DNA of 64,000 nt from Lunularia cruciata. Its lineage: Eukaryota > Streptophyta > Marchantiopsida > Lunulariales > Lunulariaceae. A program made the position numbers and the translations under genes. Of the stretch, positions 48,141-58,969 are shown piece by piece (positions within the stretch are counted from its first letter, which is position 1; every line of letters starts with the position of its first letter). The notes below the pieces were generated by a model, which searched no databases, was not told the origin of the DNA, and worked only from the letters and a program-made list of their open reading frames with translations. The DNA is taken from NCBI GenBank assembly GCA_948567375.1, contig OX419759.1:54960593-55024592 (forward strand). The letters are read 5' to 3'.

Positions 48141-48448
48141 TGTAATAATATGGAGTTTAGCAACAAAGTTAGTAGGGCTAACAAAGTAGAAAATAAAAAA
48201 AATTAGCCTAGAATATTCCATTAGTATCTAGGGAGTTTCTTGGGAAGCTTCTTGACTAGCTTAGCTTTGATGCCAAGTAAGTGGCTTTTAGAAGGAACCT
48301 TCTTGAGATGCTTCTCAAGAGCCTTGTATGACCCCTATAAATACAAGAGCCAAAACACATGCTAGGCATTTGGATTTTACTCCCATTCAAAGTGTCCCAA
48401 TGTGATCTTCCATTCTCTTATTTCTCTCCTCAATCTTGGTCTTTTACA
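48141..48448 (+). repeat. 3' LTR of element E (308 bp, internally shortened)
   Basis: Starts TGTAATAATATGG and ends CTTTTACA. Lacks about 115 bp of the GAA/TTC-rich middle compared with 42212-42635. Confidence 0.88.
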
Positions 48449-49930
48449 CAATAGCCCATGTTCACCTCCTTTCCTGGTTGGAGAATACCCAAGTGGCCCT
48501 TTTCTATTTTTAGTTGGTGCTACCTCCCTAGGGCATCATAATTTGGCATAGACATTCTTGCCTCTAGAGGCACTATTGCCACATTTGCAGATGTTTGATA
48601 GTATAATCCACCATACTTTCTCCACTTTGTTAGGGCAATGCATGCTCTCAAAGCTATCAAGTGAGTGGTGTAGGCAGTAGATAGCTCTCCTCATAGTCTT
48701 AGGTGAATGTAGTCTCATAGAGCAAGAGGCCACTACACTAGCAACATAAATTGGAGCATGGGCTCTAGTGGTCCCTCATTTAGTAGACTAGTTCTTACCT
48801 GAAGGTCATCTTTTTTTGTTGGGACTTATCACAACAATGGATTCAAACACTTACACATTCCAAGCACCTCTTTAATTGGGTTGTGACGCATTGACAAGCC
48901 TTACATGCACGTCACTTCCCAAGTTTATTGGCTTTGTCTTCCTTGACTCTAGGAAGCTCCATACGGTTCTTAGTGAGCATATGCACACTCACAAACTTAC
49001 TCGCATCTTCATTGATGTGCCTCTACCTAAAAGAGCTAGGATCCTCCCTTGTGGAGGAAAGGCTTTGGAGCCTAGCTCTAGGCTTCAACCTTGATTGACT
49101 ACTTCTAATTCACTTTTGAGGAGTTTTCCACAACACTTTGACTAAAGTTGGGTCTCCCACATCCAACTCTCATAAGGTTGCCAAATTAGTGCACATGTTG
49201 TTCTCCTTATGACATGTAAGGGAGACACTTTCTAAAATGTGCAGTAGGTGAAGAGCTCATCAGAGTCCATGATGTATTTTGTGATATAGTTGCTCAGATC
49301 TTACAAGCTACATGGGCCCAAGTTCAGATTGAGCAATGGTTGGATCTACCATAACCACCTATCCCTTGAATGCTAACAGATATAGTTACTTTCATTAATG
49401 GTTGCTGCACCTTCTATGGGCGGAGTCCTTGACACAAGCAGGCACATCAGCTACCATTGCTCATATGGGAAAGGAGGACCACCACATACTCAAGCTATCC
49501 TTGGATAACTTTGTCCCTCTAGCGATTAAGTTTTTTGGGTGCCTACATCACCATTTTGATGGTCTTCTCATGGATGCAACCCGTGGTTTTTTGCAAAGGA
49601 GAGGGGCACAAGCAATCTCTCTAACCATGCTCACATCCTACTACAAATGACACATTCAATCACTTTGCACACACTCAATCATTGGGTCTTCCTCAATGAG
49701 TGGCTACATTAGGTACACCTAGCACGGTTAGGGTCTTCGCTCACCACTTACTAGACACGGCATTGGAGGACCTCTACCGCACAGTAAGGAGTAGATCACC
49801 CCACCTTTGTTTCTTTGGTGCTTGTTAAGGGGCGCAATTTTCCCTACAAGAAAAAGCCTTCTTGGTGTTTTTCTTTGTTTTTGGTTGTTGGGGACCATAA
49901 GGCCTTGTGCTCTTCTTTCCTTTTGCACTT
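48449..49930 (+). pseudogene. Non-LTR-type reverse transcriptase remnant, part 3
   Basis: Continues directly from part 2 across the CAATA duplication. Forward reading includes FVGEYPSGPFLFLVGATSLG in place of the conserved L-G-x-P block, and later CDALTSLTCTSLPKFIGFVF, then a His/Cys-poor tail. Several stops and shifts are present and no intact domain remains. Its presence on the far side of E shows that one gene was broken by two Gypsy insertions. The exact 3' limit is uncertain. Confidence 0.5.
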
Positions 49931-52900
49931 GTTTTTGCGCCTTGTACTCTTTTCCACTTTCTTTTGGGATATATATATAGAGAGAGAGAAAAAAAAGACT
50001 CTAAAGCTCTACTTTCGAGAGTGCTCCAAACTCCATAAGTGGACTTAGACTAAATGCCCTCCGTCCGCAGATACATAAATCTTGTATTTGCCCATACCTA
50101 GACTATTGTTCTCCAACTTTAGGGCTCTCAAGGGCTCGGCTTTCTGATTCCATGGCTTTACCCAATTTCCCATGTGCTCGACTTTGTTGATGAAGTATCA
50201 CAGGCTAATACTCTTAGGGGCTAGTGTTTGCGGGAGAGTTAATCTTTAGTCAGACTTTATTCTGTAATTACCATTTTAAAACTATGGTGAAGAGAGACTC
50301 AACGTGTTCATGTAGTTCTTCTCTACCTGTATATTTTCGAGCAAGACTTGTGTCCTGCATACCATTCTTTGGTATCTCCACTCTCATTTTTTACCTCGCA
50401 ATAGAATTTCATATAATTATCTACGATCGACTCATTCCAAAAGTTAGTTTTACATCCCTGAAAGTTTGTAAATTTCAATATTCAAGTGTTGGGGAGATTC
50501 CAGTACTAAAGTGTTGGAGATAAATGAAAATCAAAAAGAGATTAACGAACGTTAACCCCGAGTTAACCTGTCCCTTAAAGTTTGATTGTGAATATTTTCA
50601 AATAATAATGTAACCAAAACTAGAAAAAGTAACTGTTACAAAAAAGAGAAAAGGCAAACACCTAAGAAAGCAAGAAAGCAAAGAAAGCAAGATGGGAAGA
50701 CCCCATCAAACCGTACCCTGTGTACGAACTATAGTACTTTCCCGACACCTTCCTTAATAGTTATGTACTTTTCCTTAAGGGTGTTATCTATTTCCTAATT
50801 GAAGCAAGGCCTCTAAATCGTTAAATGAGAAATGATGATACCAATAGTAAACGGTAATATCAATAAAGGAGAAAGCAGGTTCTCCTTGATAAAAATAATC
50901 ATGATAGACTCTCTTCCACCGGGTCTAAGCATGAGTATTTACTGTCAAGCACCGTCCCAACAAAATAATAGAGGGGCAAACTGAATATCCTAAATATTTG
51001 TTTTACTTCTTATAATGGCGTCGAGTAAATAATTAACTGAATAGTAATAAATTTCTTTATTTGAGGTGATATTTTAGATAAAATTAGTCATCTTACTTAT
51101 AACTACTCGAATTGAGTAAATCTGTTGGACCGTCATATAAAAGTATGATCATTCAGTTGAGATATACTCGAAAGGTTGACGACATAGTCAAATAATAATA
51201 ATTGAGAGACAAAGAGAACTTTCTAATGGTTATACTTTTATAATCTGATTTCAGTAAAATTATTTAACCATGATCTAACAGTATAGATATTTATTTGAAA
51301 TGATATATAACTCAGAAACAATCATTAATCCTATCTATCACTACAGGTAGAGTGAGGTTCTTTAACCATGACTTAATTGTATCATTTTCACTTCAGAGGA
51401 TATTGAGAAGGTTGAGAAAATAATCTTATTATCATAATAATCATTTCAAAACCAATTTACACTTCACTAATTTTCAACTCAGTTTCAAGAGGAGTTTCAC
51501 TGTCGAGGAGTAAGTATTAAAAAAAAATCAGTGCAATATCAGTACCTTGACTACGGAATGATAAAATTAAACAAATCAATAATGCGTTTCAAAATATAAT
51601 ATGTTTGAAGATTACTATTCTCTATGTGTTCATGAGATTTTCTTTCCTTTAATTGTTACCTTTCGAGTTCCTCCCGAACACTAACAATTTGAGAGAGTCG
51701 ACTATACCTGGAATAGATCTGGCTCAGTGAGGGTTAGTTAAAAGGGTTCTGATTCACTCATGTCACAGGCGAGAGGGCTCGTGTGAATTCAGCACCGAGT
51801 ACCTGTCAATATTGAGTAGATGTATGATTGACAAAAGTTCTGTAAAGGTACGTGAGTGGTTGTACGCCTTACAGCCCCCCTTGTTTTCACACGCAATCGC
51901 GTTTTGCCCCCTTAAAGTCTTCCATCTTTTCCAACTAGTCTTAACTCTTTTGGTCGATTGAGTCGTGGATAGCAAAACCATGAACAACTTTTTGTAGATC
52001 TGCGGTCACTGAGACATGGACTCAACTTTTGTCAAATTCAAAATCGTCATTTTTAGGGTTGCAAATGACACTTTTGAATTTGATAGAAAATAGATAGCAC
52101 ACCTGATGCCACGTCATCTCCCGTGTCATCCGTGTTCATAGTGGGAGGTTGTTAACAAATAATCTCTATGTCAGAAGGGAAAAGGCGATCACGTGTGACA
52201 ACACGAAGGATGGAAAGATCAAGGTCAAATGAAACTAAATCTCAACAGTATCGGTAAAGAAATTTACCCTCAACACCTAAGATATTTATGGAAAGACGAG
52301 CTAGAATGGCAACTGACAGACTGTACATCTGCAATACAACGAAAGCGTTTACGTCGTGATTTTCCCGCAATTTACCGCAATTTCCCGCAATTTAGAGTTA
52401 AACAAAAAACTTTTGTCATTTCTTTGAGCCGAAATTCTTGTCGGCTTCGGAAATGTAAGTTTCTCTAGATGAACTACAGCCATTTCTTTTATGCTATTCG
52501 AGTCCGAATTCCCCACCAGGTCTAGAAGTTTTATTACATTTCTTTTTGCCCTGGCTTGTTAGCCTGCAACGTGCTTAGAGTCGATTTAAATTCTTACTGG
52601 TAAATCTCGCGCCTGAACTCCGGGCCTGAACTTCCCCATCTAAATTCTTCTGGTTGAGTTCCAGTCCAACCCGAAAGTTTAGTTTCCTGTGGTTCGGGTT
52701 TGAAGTCCAGACCGGCTAGAAAGTTCAATAGGTTCTGTTTCTCGTTGAACTTCTTGGCCGGTTGCAATTTCGAGCCGAATTCTTCGTTCAGCTTGTAAAT
52801 TTAATTCTGGCCGGTTGAACTCCAGGCTGGTCACAAGTCCGGTAGGAACTTCAGTTGGAAATCTTCGTTCAACTGGGAAATCCAGTCCTGCATGATTCGA

Positions 52901-53383
52901 GCTGACTTCAGTTCCCGATTGTATTTAGATATTAGGGTTTCAGATTTTCGGCGAGTAAGATCTTTCCGGGTAGAGTATGAATACCAGTAAAAAAAGTTTA
53001 CTCATACCTCTAACCTTTTGTTTCCGCGAAATGAACGACCTTGTAAATATATTTATGGGTAAAGAAGAAAAGCTTCTACGTATAGAGGGGTCAATTTTAA
53101 TATCGACTGTTCATTAGTGACCAATTGTGGAACAGATGAGTGTAAGTGATTAGTTGACGTTTAGCTAAATATGTAATATCATGTGGACACAAGAGCCAAT
53201 GAATAATGAGCAGGCTTGCTTATATAATAATTATAATAGGCCCTCATAGAAACCCTAAATTACCTAAATTAACTTTTCTAACTTGCCTAAATCAAGATTG
53301 GGGTGGAGTGCAATTTATATTTACATGTGTATTTATATTTTCCGGTGTAGGATTTGATGTTTAGGGTTACGGAGTTCAACTTA
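49931..53383. other. Unassigned AT-rich DNA with simple repeats
   Basis: No recognised gene. It holds a TATATATATAGAGAGAGAG microsatellite near 49970, a run of AAGAAAGCAAGAAAGCAAAG near 50663-50691, and a GC-richer segment at 52560-52970 in which CCGGTTGAACTCCAG-like motifs recur. A classic plant TTAGGGTTT leader motif occurs near 52930. A 79-codon frame at 52229-52468 has no recognisable domain. Confidence 0.45.
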
Positions 53384-54996
53384 TGTCAAAGCCAATGATG
53401 CAAAGAATGGTCTAAAACCTGCATCCAATTGTGTCACAACATCAACCAATGTGTCACAACGTCAGTCAATGGTTTGCAATGCCATATCTGCATTATGTTT
53501 GGTCACGAGGAGACAATTGGTGCAAAGCACAAGGTCACAACCAATGTACAAGGGTGGAACTCGCCTTTTAGATATGATAACATAGAATTGCACATGAAGA
53601 AGCAGCACATTGTCAAATGGAAAGAATACTATGAGCTTAAGTTGAAAACGGAGTAGGATGCCTTCTTTGATGATGTCACTATCCCATTTCAAAACTCGAT
53701 CAGGTCTCACTTTGCCTCTAAAGCTCTATGCCAATGTGCCATTGTCTTCGACATTGACATAGACATTCTCGGTGATTTGATGTATTCAAAGGAGGACAAA
53801 GTCTTTGACAATGACCACCACTTAAAAGCAAATGAGGAAGAGCCTATGTTTAGCAATGCTTCCAAAGCTATGGCTATGAAGGCTAATTGTTGAGCGCTTG
53901 CCAAGAAGATGAAGGAGCAAGCAATGTCACATTTTAAGCACAGCAAGTCAGTCAGCAGATGAGGAGTACGAGGTGCTATATTTGCATACTATGATCCCAA
54001 AGACCAAGACGTAGCTCTTCAATCTGGTGATTTGGTACGTAGCATGTGGTGCATCATTCATGATGGTGGTGAACATTATTAGTGAGATGTACTAAGTCCT
54101 AGCCGTGCTGTTGCTTCATTCTTGTTCTCGTGCCAATGTGAGCAACCACGTTAGGGTTATTTGTGCTATTAATCTTCAAAGGTTGCCAAATTGCTATAGA
54201 AATCTTGGGTATTCTCTTTGGTCCTTGACTTTGCTACCCATCAAAGCACCTCATATCTTGACCTACGCTTTCATATGTATCTGGAACGTCAACACATCAT
54301 TGTGAACTTGCATGGGTGCTCACTACCAAAGTTCAACTTGCACATTGGACATAACATGTTCAACATGGTTTCTAAGTTTCTTGACATTCTTTGTTCTGAT
54401 TGGAGGATTTGCCTTCTTGGTGTGTCAAGCAATGGAGCTCGAAAGATGGCCGGTCATATTGCCGGTATCATGACCTGGATTCATGAAGTTGTTTGCCCTA
54501 CTTGTGAGCTGATTCATGTTTGGTGCAGTTGTCATCAACTTGATCTAGTCATGGATCGCATCATGAACATTGTGATCAAGAGTGTTTCTTTTTATGATGA
54601 TGAGCTTTATTTCACACCTCGTGCAACAACAAAACTTGATTGCATAGACGGGTTCAACATGTCTCAGTGTCATAAACTATTGGCTATCTACGAACAAGGT
54701 GACAACTTGGTTCAAGAATTACTGACCAGAGCTCCTTGCTTACATTTAGTTGAAGGAGCCTATGAGTGCTCCACCTCAACTTTGTTGGGTCTACTTGCTT
54801 GCGATGGACACTTTCCCCATCTCATATCTCAAAAAAAATTCACAAGATTCAAGGTTGGGAGGCTCTAATCTTGCAATAAAAGGTAGAGCTTTAAACTCTC
54901 ATGTGCACCTACATCCAAGAAATTAGAGAGATTGGCCCGCTCATCAAAAAAATGATCTTAAACCTAGATGAAATGATGAATATCATCGATTGCCAT

Positions 54997-55017
54997 TGTA
55001 ACAATATGGAGTTTAGC
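54997..55017 (+). repeat. Outer LTR G, left stub
   Basis: 21 bp identical to the first bases of a D-family LTR in plus orientation (TGTAACAATATGGAGTTTAGC). It continues at 57975 after element F. Flanks ATTGCCAT (54989-54996) and ATTGCTAT (58380-58387) share seven of eight bases. Confidence 0.85.
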
Positions 55018-55393
55018 TATAAAAGACCAAGACCAAGGAGAGAAATAGGAGAATGAAAACTCACATTGGGACACTTGAATGAGAGAAAACTCTGAATGCC
55101 TAGCAGGAGCTTTGGCTTTGGTATTTATAGGTAGCATACAAAGCCCTTGAGAAGCTTCTCAAGAAGCTTCCCCGAGCCGCTTTCTTAGAGTGCAAGCCAA
55201 GTTAACTAGGAAGCTTCCTTCTAGAAGCCGCCTACTTGGCATGCAAGCTAAGCTAGTTAGAAGCTTCTAAAAGCTTCCTTCTAGAAGCTACGTGCTTGGA
55301 GTGCAAGTTAACTAGTTGGGAAGCTTCCTAGATGCTTCTAGAATATTCTAGGCTAATTTGGCTTATTCTCTACTTTGTTAGCCTTACTAACTA
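55018..55393 (-). repeat. 3' LTR of element F, inner end missing
   Basis: Begins TATAAAAGACC and matches D-family LTRs up to 55393, where it joins pol sequence directly. Confidence 0.87.
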
Positions 55394-57290
55394 ATCCCTT
55401 TGGTATAAATCATCCAAAAACACATCCCCATAGGTACTTTGTCATATGAAGTCCTTCTCCAATAACTCTATAAGTGTTTTTTGCAACTCCTCCAACTCCT
55501 TTGGTGAGAGCCAATAGATTGGTCTACTCATTGGAGTACTCCTTGGCAATAACTTGATCTTGAAGTGCATACCTCAATTGGAGGGTAATCCCTTTGATAG
55601 ATCATCTGGAAACACATCCGCAAACTCCTGAACTATCGGATCAACCATTTCTTGATGAGGTCTTTGGCCCTCCTTAGATTGTTCTTGTGCAATTGGCTTG
55701 ATACACAAAGCAAATATAGACTTAACTTCCTCCAAAGCTTGCTCTATGACTTCTTTACTAACCAACTTCCCTTCCAAGGACTCATCTCTCTTCCAAACTT
55801 GCTCCATGGTTGCCTTCTTGGCAAACTTCCCATGTTGGGACTCATCTCCCTTCAAGGTTCACTCTATGGCTACCTTCTTGACAAACTTCCCATCTTGGGA
55901 CTGATTATTCTTAGGTGTCTTACTCAGAGATACCCGACAACCTAATCGGAAATTTCTACCTTGGTGTTGTACTTGAATTTGTCGTAAGGTCCAATCAAAC
56001 TGAACCTTATGATGTTCAAGCCAAGGTAGACCCAAAATGATATCATAGTGTAGAGGTGCAACTACAAACCTCATACACTCCAAATACTCCTTCCCAATCT
56101 TGAAGGTAACAAGATACGAGGTGCGGAATGCAGAACCCTTTCTACCATCCGCCATCATCAAATTACTTCCAATCACTAGCTTGATAGGAATACCAAATTC
56201 CTTTGCTACTTGCATAGACGTGCAATCTCTAAACTTCCAAAATCAACCAAAATCCTACAACCCCAATTAGATATTGTACCTTGCAAGTGAAGCAAACTTG
56301 CATAGGTCGATCCTTCAATCCCATTGGAACTAATCAAGCTCCCAATAGACGGCTCAAAATCTCCTACTGGAATTCCTTGTTTCCATCATCATTCTGTTCC
56401 ACAAACTCCATCTAGGCAACTTGTTGAGGTTGCCCATTCTAAGTGGGCATTCAGCAATGCAATGTCCAACTTGGCAACAATAAAAGCAACCTCCATTTTG
56501 TCGCAATTTTTCTCTATCTGCTATACCAAGTGGTCTCTGTTGGATAACATCAATCTCCATTGGTGCCGGTTCTTCTACCTGTGCATAGTGTAATGGTAGG
56601 CCTTGTGTAGGTTGAGGTTGAGACCAAGTTGTCGCTACCAAGGAATCAAAGCACTCAGCCAATTGCATAGCTTCTTCTACATTTTGTGGTTCCCGCATGG
56701 TCACCTCCAATTTGGTTTGTGACTTTAATCCCTGCACAAATCGATCTAGAACTTCACCTTCATGTATATCTGGAATTTGCATGATGATGTTTTGAAATTG
56801 TGTGATGTAGCTCCTTATTGAGCCAACTTGCTTCAACTCCGCCAATTTATCTCGTGCGGCTCAGGTGGCATTTATAGTTTGAACTCGGGTGGCATTTATA
56901 GTTTAAAACTGACCCAATATTGCAACCTTGAATTTTGCCCATGTCAAAATTGGTGCAACAATCTGTCGTTCCACTCGCGCTACTCGGAATTGCTACCAAA
57001 TTTTTGCCACACCATCTAATTGGCTAGAGGCCAAGAGAATTTGTTTCCGTTCATCTTGAAGATTAGTGGCTTCAAAGTAATGTTCGCAATCAAACACAAA
57101 ATTCTCTACTATGCCCGGAAGATTCTTGCCTTCAAACACCTTGGGTTTTGGAAATTGAATGTGATCTTCTCTATCTTGAATTGGTATTCTCTCTATATGT
57201 TCTTGTCGTTGTTGATCTTGTTCATCCAATAATCAAGTAAGGTGCTCGATTTGTTGCTGCATCGCAAGGATAATGTTTGGTATTACCGCC
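55394..57290 (-). pseudogene. Element F gag, protease and RT start (broken)
   Basis: Protease region DIILGLPWLEHHK, gag knuckle CFYCCQVGHCIAEC and gag core FDCEHYFEATNLQDERKQ all correspond to element D. A repeated acidic/basic unit (KFAKKA-type, QDGKF) forms the linker between protease and RT, as in D and E. Confidence 0.82.
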
Positions 57291-57563
57291 ATAGCTACTA
57301 CTCTATCCCACTACTCCCAATTTATCTAATTGATTAGCACATAGATGCAACACATCCACCGTTCTCCATAATTTATAACCGGAAGTATCAAGGGTTCCTC
57401 AAACACGATGATCATATGTAGAAAATGTTGCCCAAAGTGCAAGATGATGAATTGTGTGAAACGAAACTTGGGTAATATCTGGACATGAAAATCCCAATGG
57501 TTTGGCGGAAGTGGATTTAGTGTTCCATAAATTCAATCTATCCCATTCATGCTCTAATACCAA

Positions 57564-57974
57564 TGTAAAAGACCAAGACCAAGGAGAGAAATAGGAGAAT
57601 GGAAACTCACATTGGGACACTTGAATGAGAGAAAACTCCGAATGCCTAGCATGAGCTTTGGCTTTGGTATTTATAGGTAGCACACAAAGCCCTTGAGAAG
57701 CTTCTCAAGAAGCTTCTCGAAGCCGCTTTCTTAGAGTGCAAGCCAAGTTAACCAGGAAGTTTCTCAAGAAACTTCCTCCTAGAAGCCACCTACTTGGCGT
57801 GCAAACTAAGCTAGTTAGAAGCTTCTAGAAGCTACCTGCTTGGGGTGCAAGTTAACTAGTTGGAAAGCTTCCTAAGAAGCTTTCTAGATGCTTCTAGAAT
57901 ATTCTAGGCTAATTTGGCTCATTCTCTACTTTGTTAGCCTTACTAACTATGTCGCTAAACTCTATATTGTTACA
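57564..57974 (-). repeat. 5' LTR of element F (411 bp), heat-shock-element array
   Basis: TG...CA ends; GAAGCTTCTCAAGAAGCTTC and GAATATTC clusters lie between about 57697 and 57905, and TATAAATA on the element strand near 57668-57675. Confidence 0.9.
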
Positions 57975-58379
57975 TTAACGATGAAGTTAGTAGGGCTAAC
58001 AAAGTAGCAACTAAGACAAATTAACCTAGTATATTCTAGAAGTATTTAGGAAGTTTCTTGTGAAGCTTCTCGACTAGCTTAGCTCGCACCCCAAGTAGAT
58101 AACTTCTAAAAAGAAGCTTCTAGAAGCTTCCAACTAGCTTAGCTTGCACGCCAAATAAACAACTTCTAGAAGGAAGTTTCTTGAGAAGCTTCCCAATTAA
58201 CTTGGCTTGCATTCCAAGAAAGCGGCTCAAGGAAGCTTCTTGAGAAGCTTCTCAAGGGCCTTGTATGTTCCCAATAAATACAAGAGCCAAACAAAGCTCA
58301 TGCTAGGTATTTGGAGTTTTCACTCATTCAAGTATCCCAATGTGAGCTTCCATTCTCCTATCGGTCTTGGACTTTTACA
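57975..58379 (+). repeat. Outer LTR G, main part (D family, plus orientation)
   Basis: Continues from 55017 after element F. Contains AAGCTTCTTGAGAAGCTTC, several GAAGCTTC units and AATAAATAC before the end CTTTTACA. With no internal sequence on either side, G looks like a solo LTR within the hAT-like gene. Confidence 0.85.
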
Positions 58380-58969
58380 ATTGCTATGTTGTTTCTCGTC
58401 TAAAGATTCACAATTTTTCTTTTAGCCTTGCATCTTAGGTTGAAGATATTCTTAACGATGCAGAAGAAATTGAGTGCAATGATATGTTGTGAGACATTGG
58501 CCTTGTCTTCATTGTTGGATGTCATCACATTGATGAGATCATTGTACCACGTGATGCGGATAACAACCCATGTGTGGATCATCATTTGCTATCGACTGTT
58601 CTACCGCACGAGCTCATTGTAACTTTCGATGCAAACTTTATTCATAAGGCTTGTCGGTAGAGCTTTCAATTACAACAATGTTTCTCTACAACGCATATTG
58701 ATTTGATTGCTGACGAGCATATGGCTCTTCTTCATGCCTACCACAGGGAACCACTTCTGCGATAGAGCCTTGATTCTTGCTGTAGTAAGACACCTTTTGA
58801 TGATGCTTGGAAGGTGGTAGTTGTGCATTTCCCAAACTTGGTGGAGTTTTGTGGGAGATTTGCAACTCTTTCCCCGGACAAGTGTATTGTCGAGTCTGAC
58901 TTCTCAATCTTGCGGTGGGAGAAGAATGGGTTTCTGAAAGAGTCTGTCAGGTTTTGGACTTGAAAGCGT

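Larger units (their letters stand above)
42212..48448 (+). mobile_element. Element E: Ty3/Gypsy chromovirus, same family as D, broken, hosts a solo LTR
   Basis: Forward-strand element, 5.5 kb plus a 706-bp solo LTR. Parts: 5' LTR (42212-42635), iMet-like primer site (42637-42648), decayed leader frame (from 42658), gag (about 42910-43820), protease (about 43830-44270), then after the solo LTR the protease/RT linker, RT (about 45400-46020), RNase H (about 46100-46570), integrase (about 46600-47860), chromodomain (about 47900-48110), polypurine tract (48125-48140) and a shortened 3' LTR (48141-48448). Perfect CAATA duplications flank it. It is more decayed than D, with probably well over ten lesions. 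Confidence 0.94.
55018..57974 (-). mobile_element. Element F: D-family chromovirus, internally deleted, inserted in an LTR of its own family
   Basis: Reverse-strand copy with 5' LTR (57564-57974), primer site (57549-57563), decayed leader frame (about 57314-57545), gag (about 56350-57290), protease and the start of RT (about 55394-56215) and a 3' LTR missing its inner end (55018-55393). RT core, RNase H, integrase and chromodomain are absent, lost in one large internal deletion. The target duplications TTAGC (55013-55017) and TTAAC (57975-57979) lie inside LTR G. Broken. Confidence 0.9.
53384..58961 (+). pseudogene. hAT-transposase-like zinc-finger gene, decayed, split by LTR sequences
   Basis: Forward strand. 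The N-terminal part (53429-53656) reads CHICIMFGHEETIG and PFRYDNIELHMKKQH, a BED-like zinc-finger domain. The middle (54218-54868) reads GVSSNGARKMAGHIAG and WCSCHQLDLVMD, the RNase-H-like catalytic region with the D-G-A and C-x-x-H-Q-L-D signatures of the hAT superfamily, the D of the D-G-A changed to N. The C-terminal part (58829-58929) reads FPNLVEFCGRFATLSPDKCI followed by VESDFSIL, the hAT dimerisation region. Stops occur between these blocks. Insertion of the outer D-type LTR and element F (54997-58379) separates the catalytic and dimerisation parts. No terminal inverted repeats were found, so it may be a domesticated or dead copy. Confidence 0.72.

Noticed and set aside
53462-53946. 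Minus-strand frames opposite the zinc-finger part of the hAT-like gene
   Set aside because: The plus-strand reading has the Cys/His pattern and fits the later domains.
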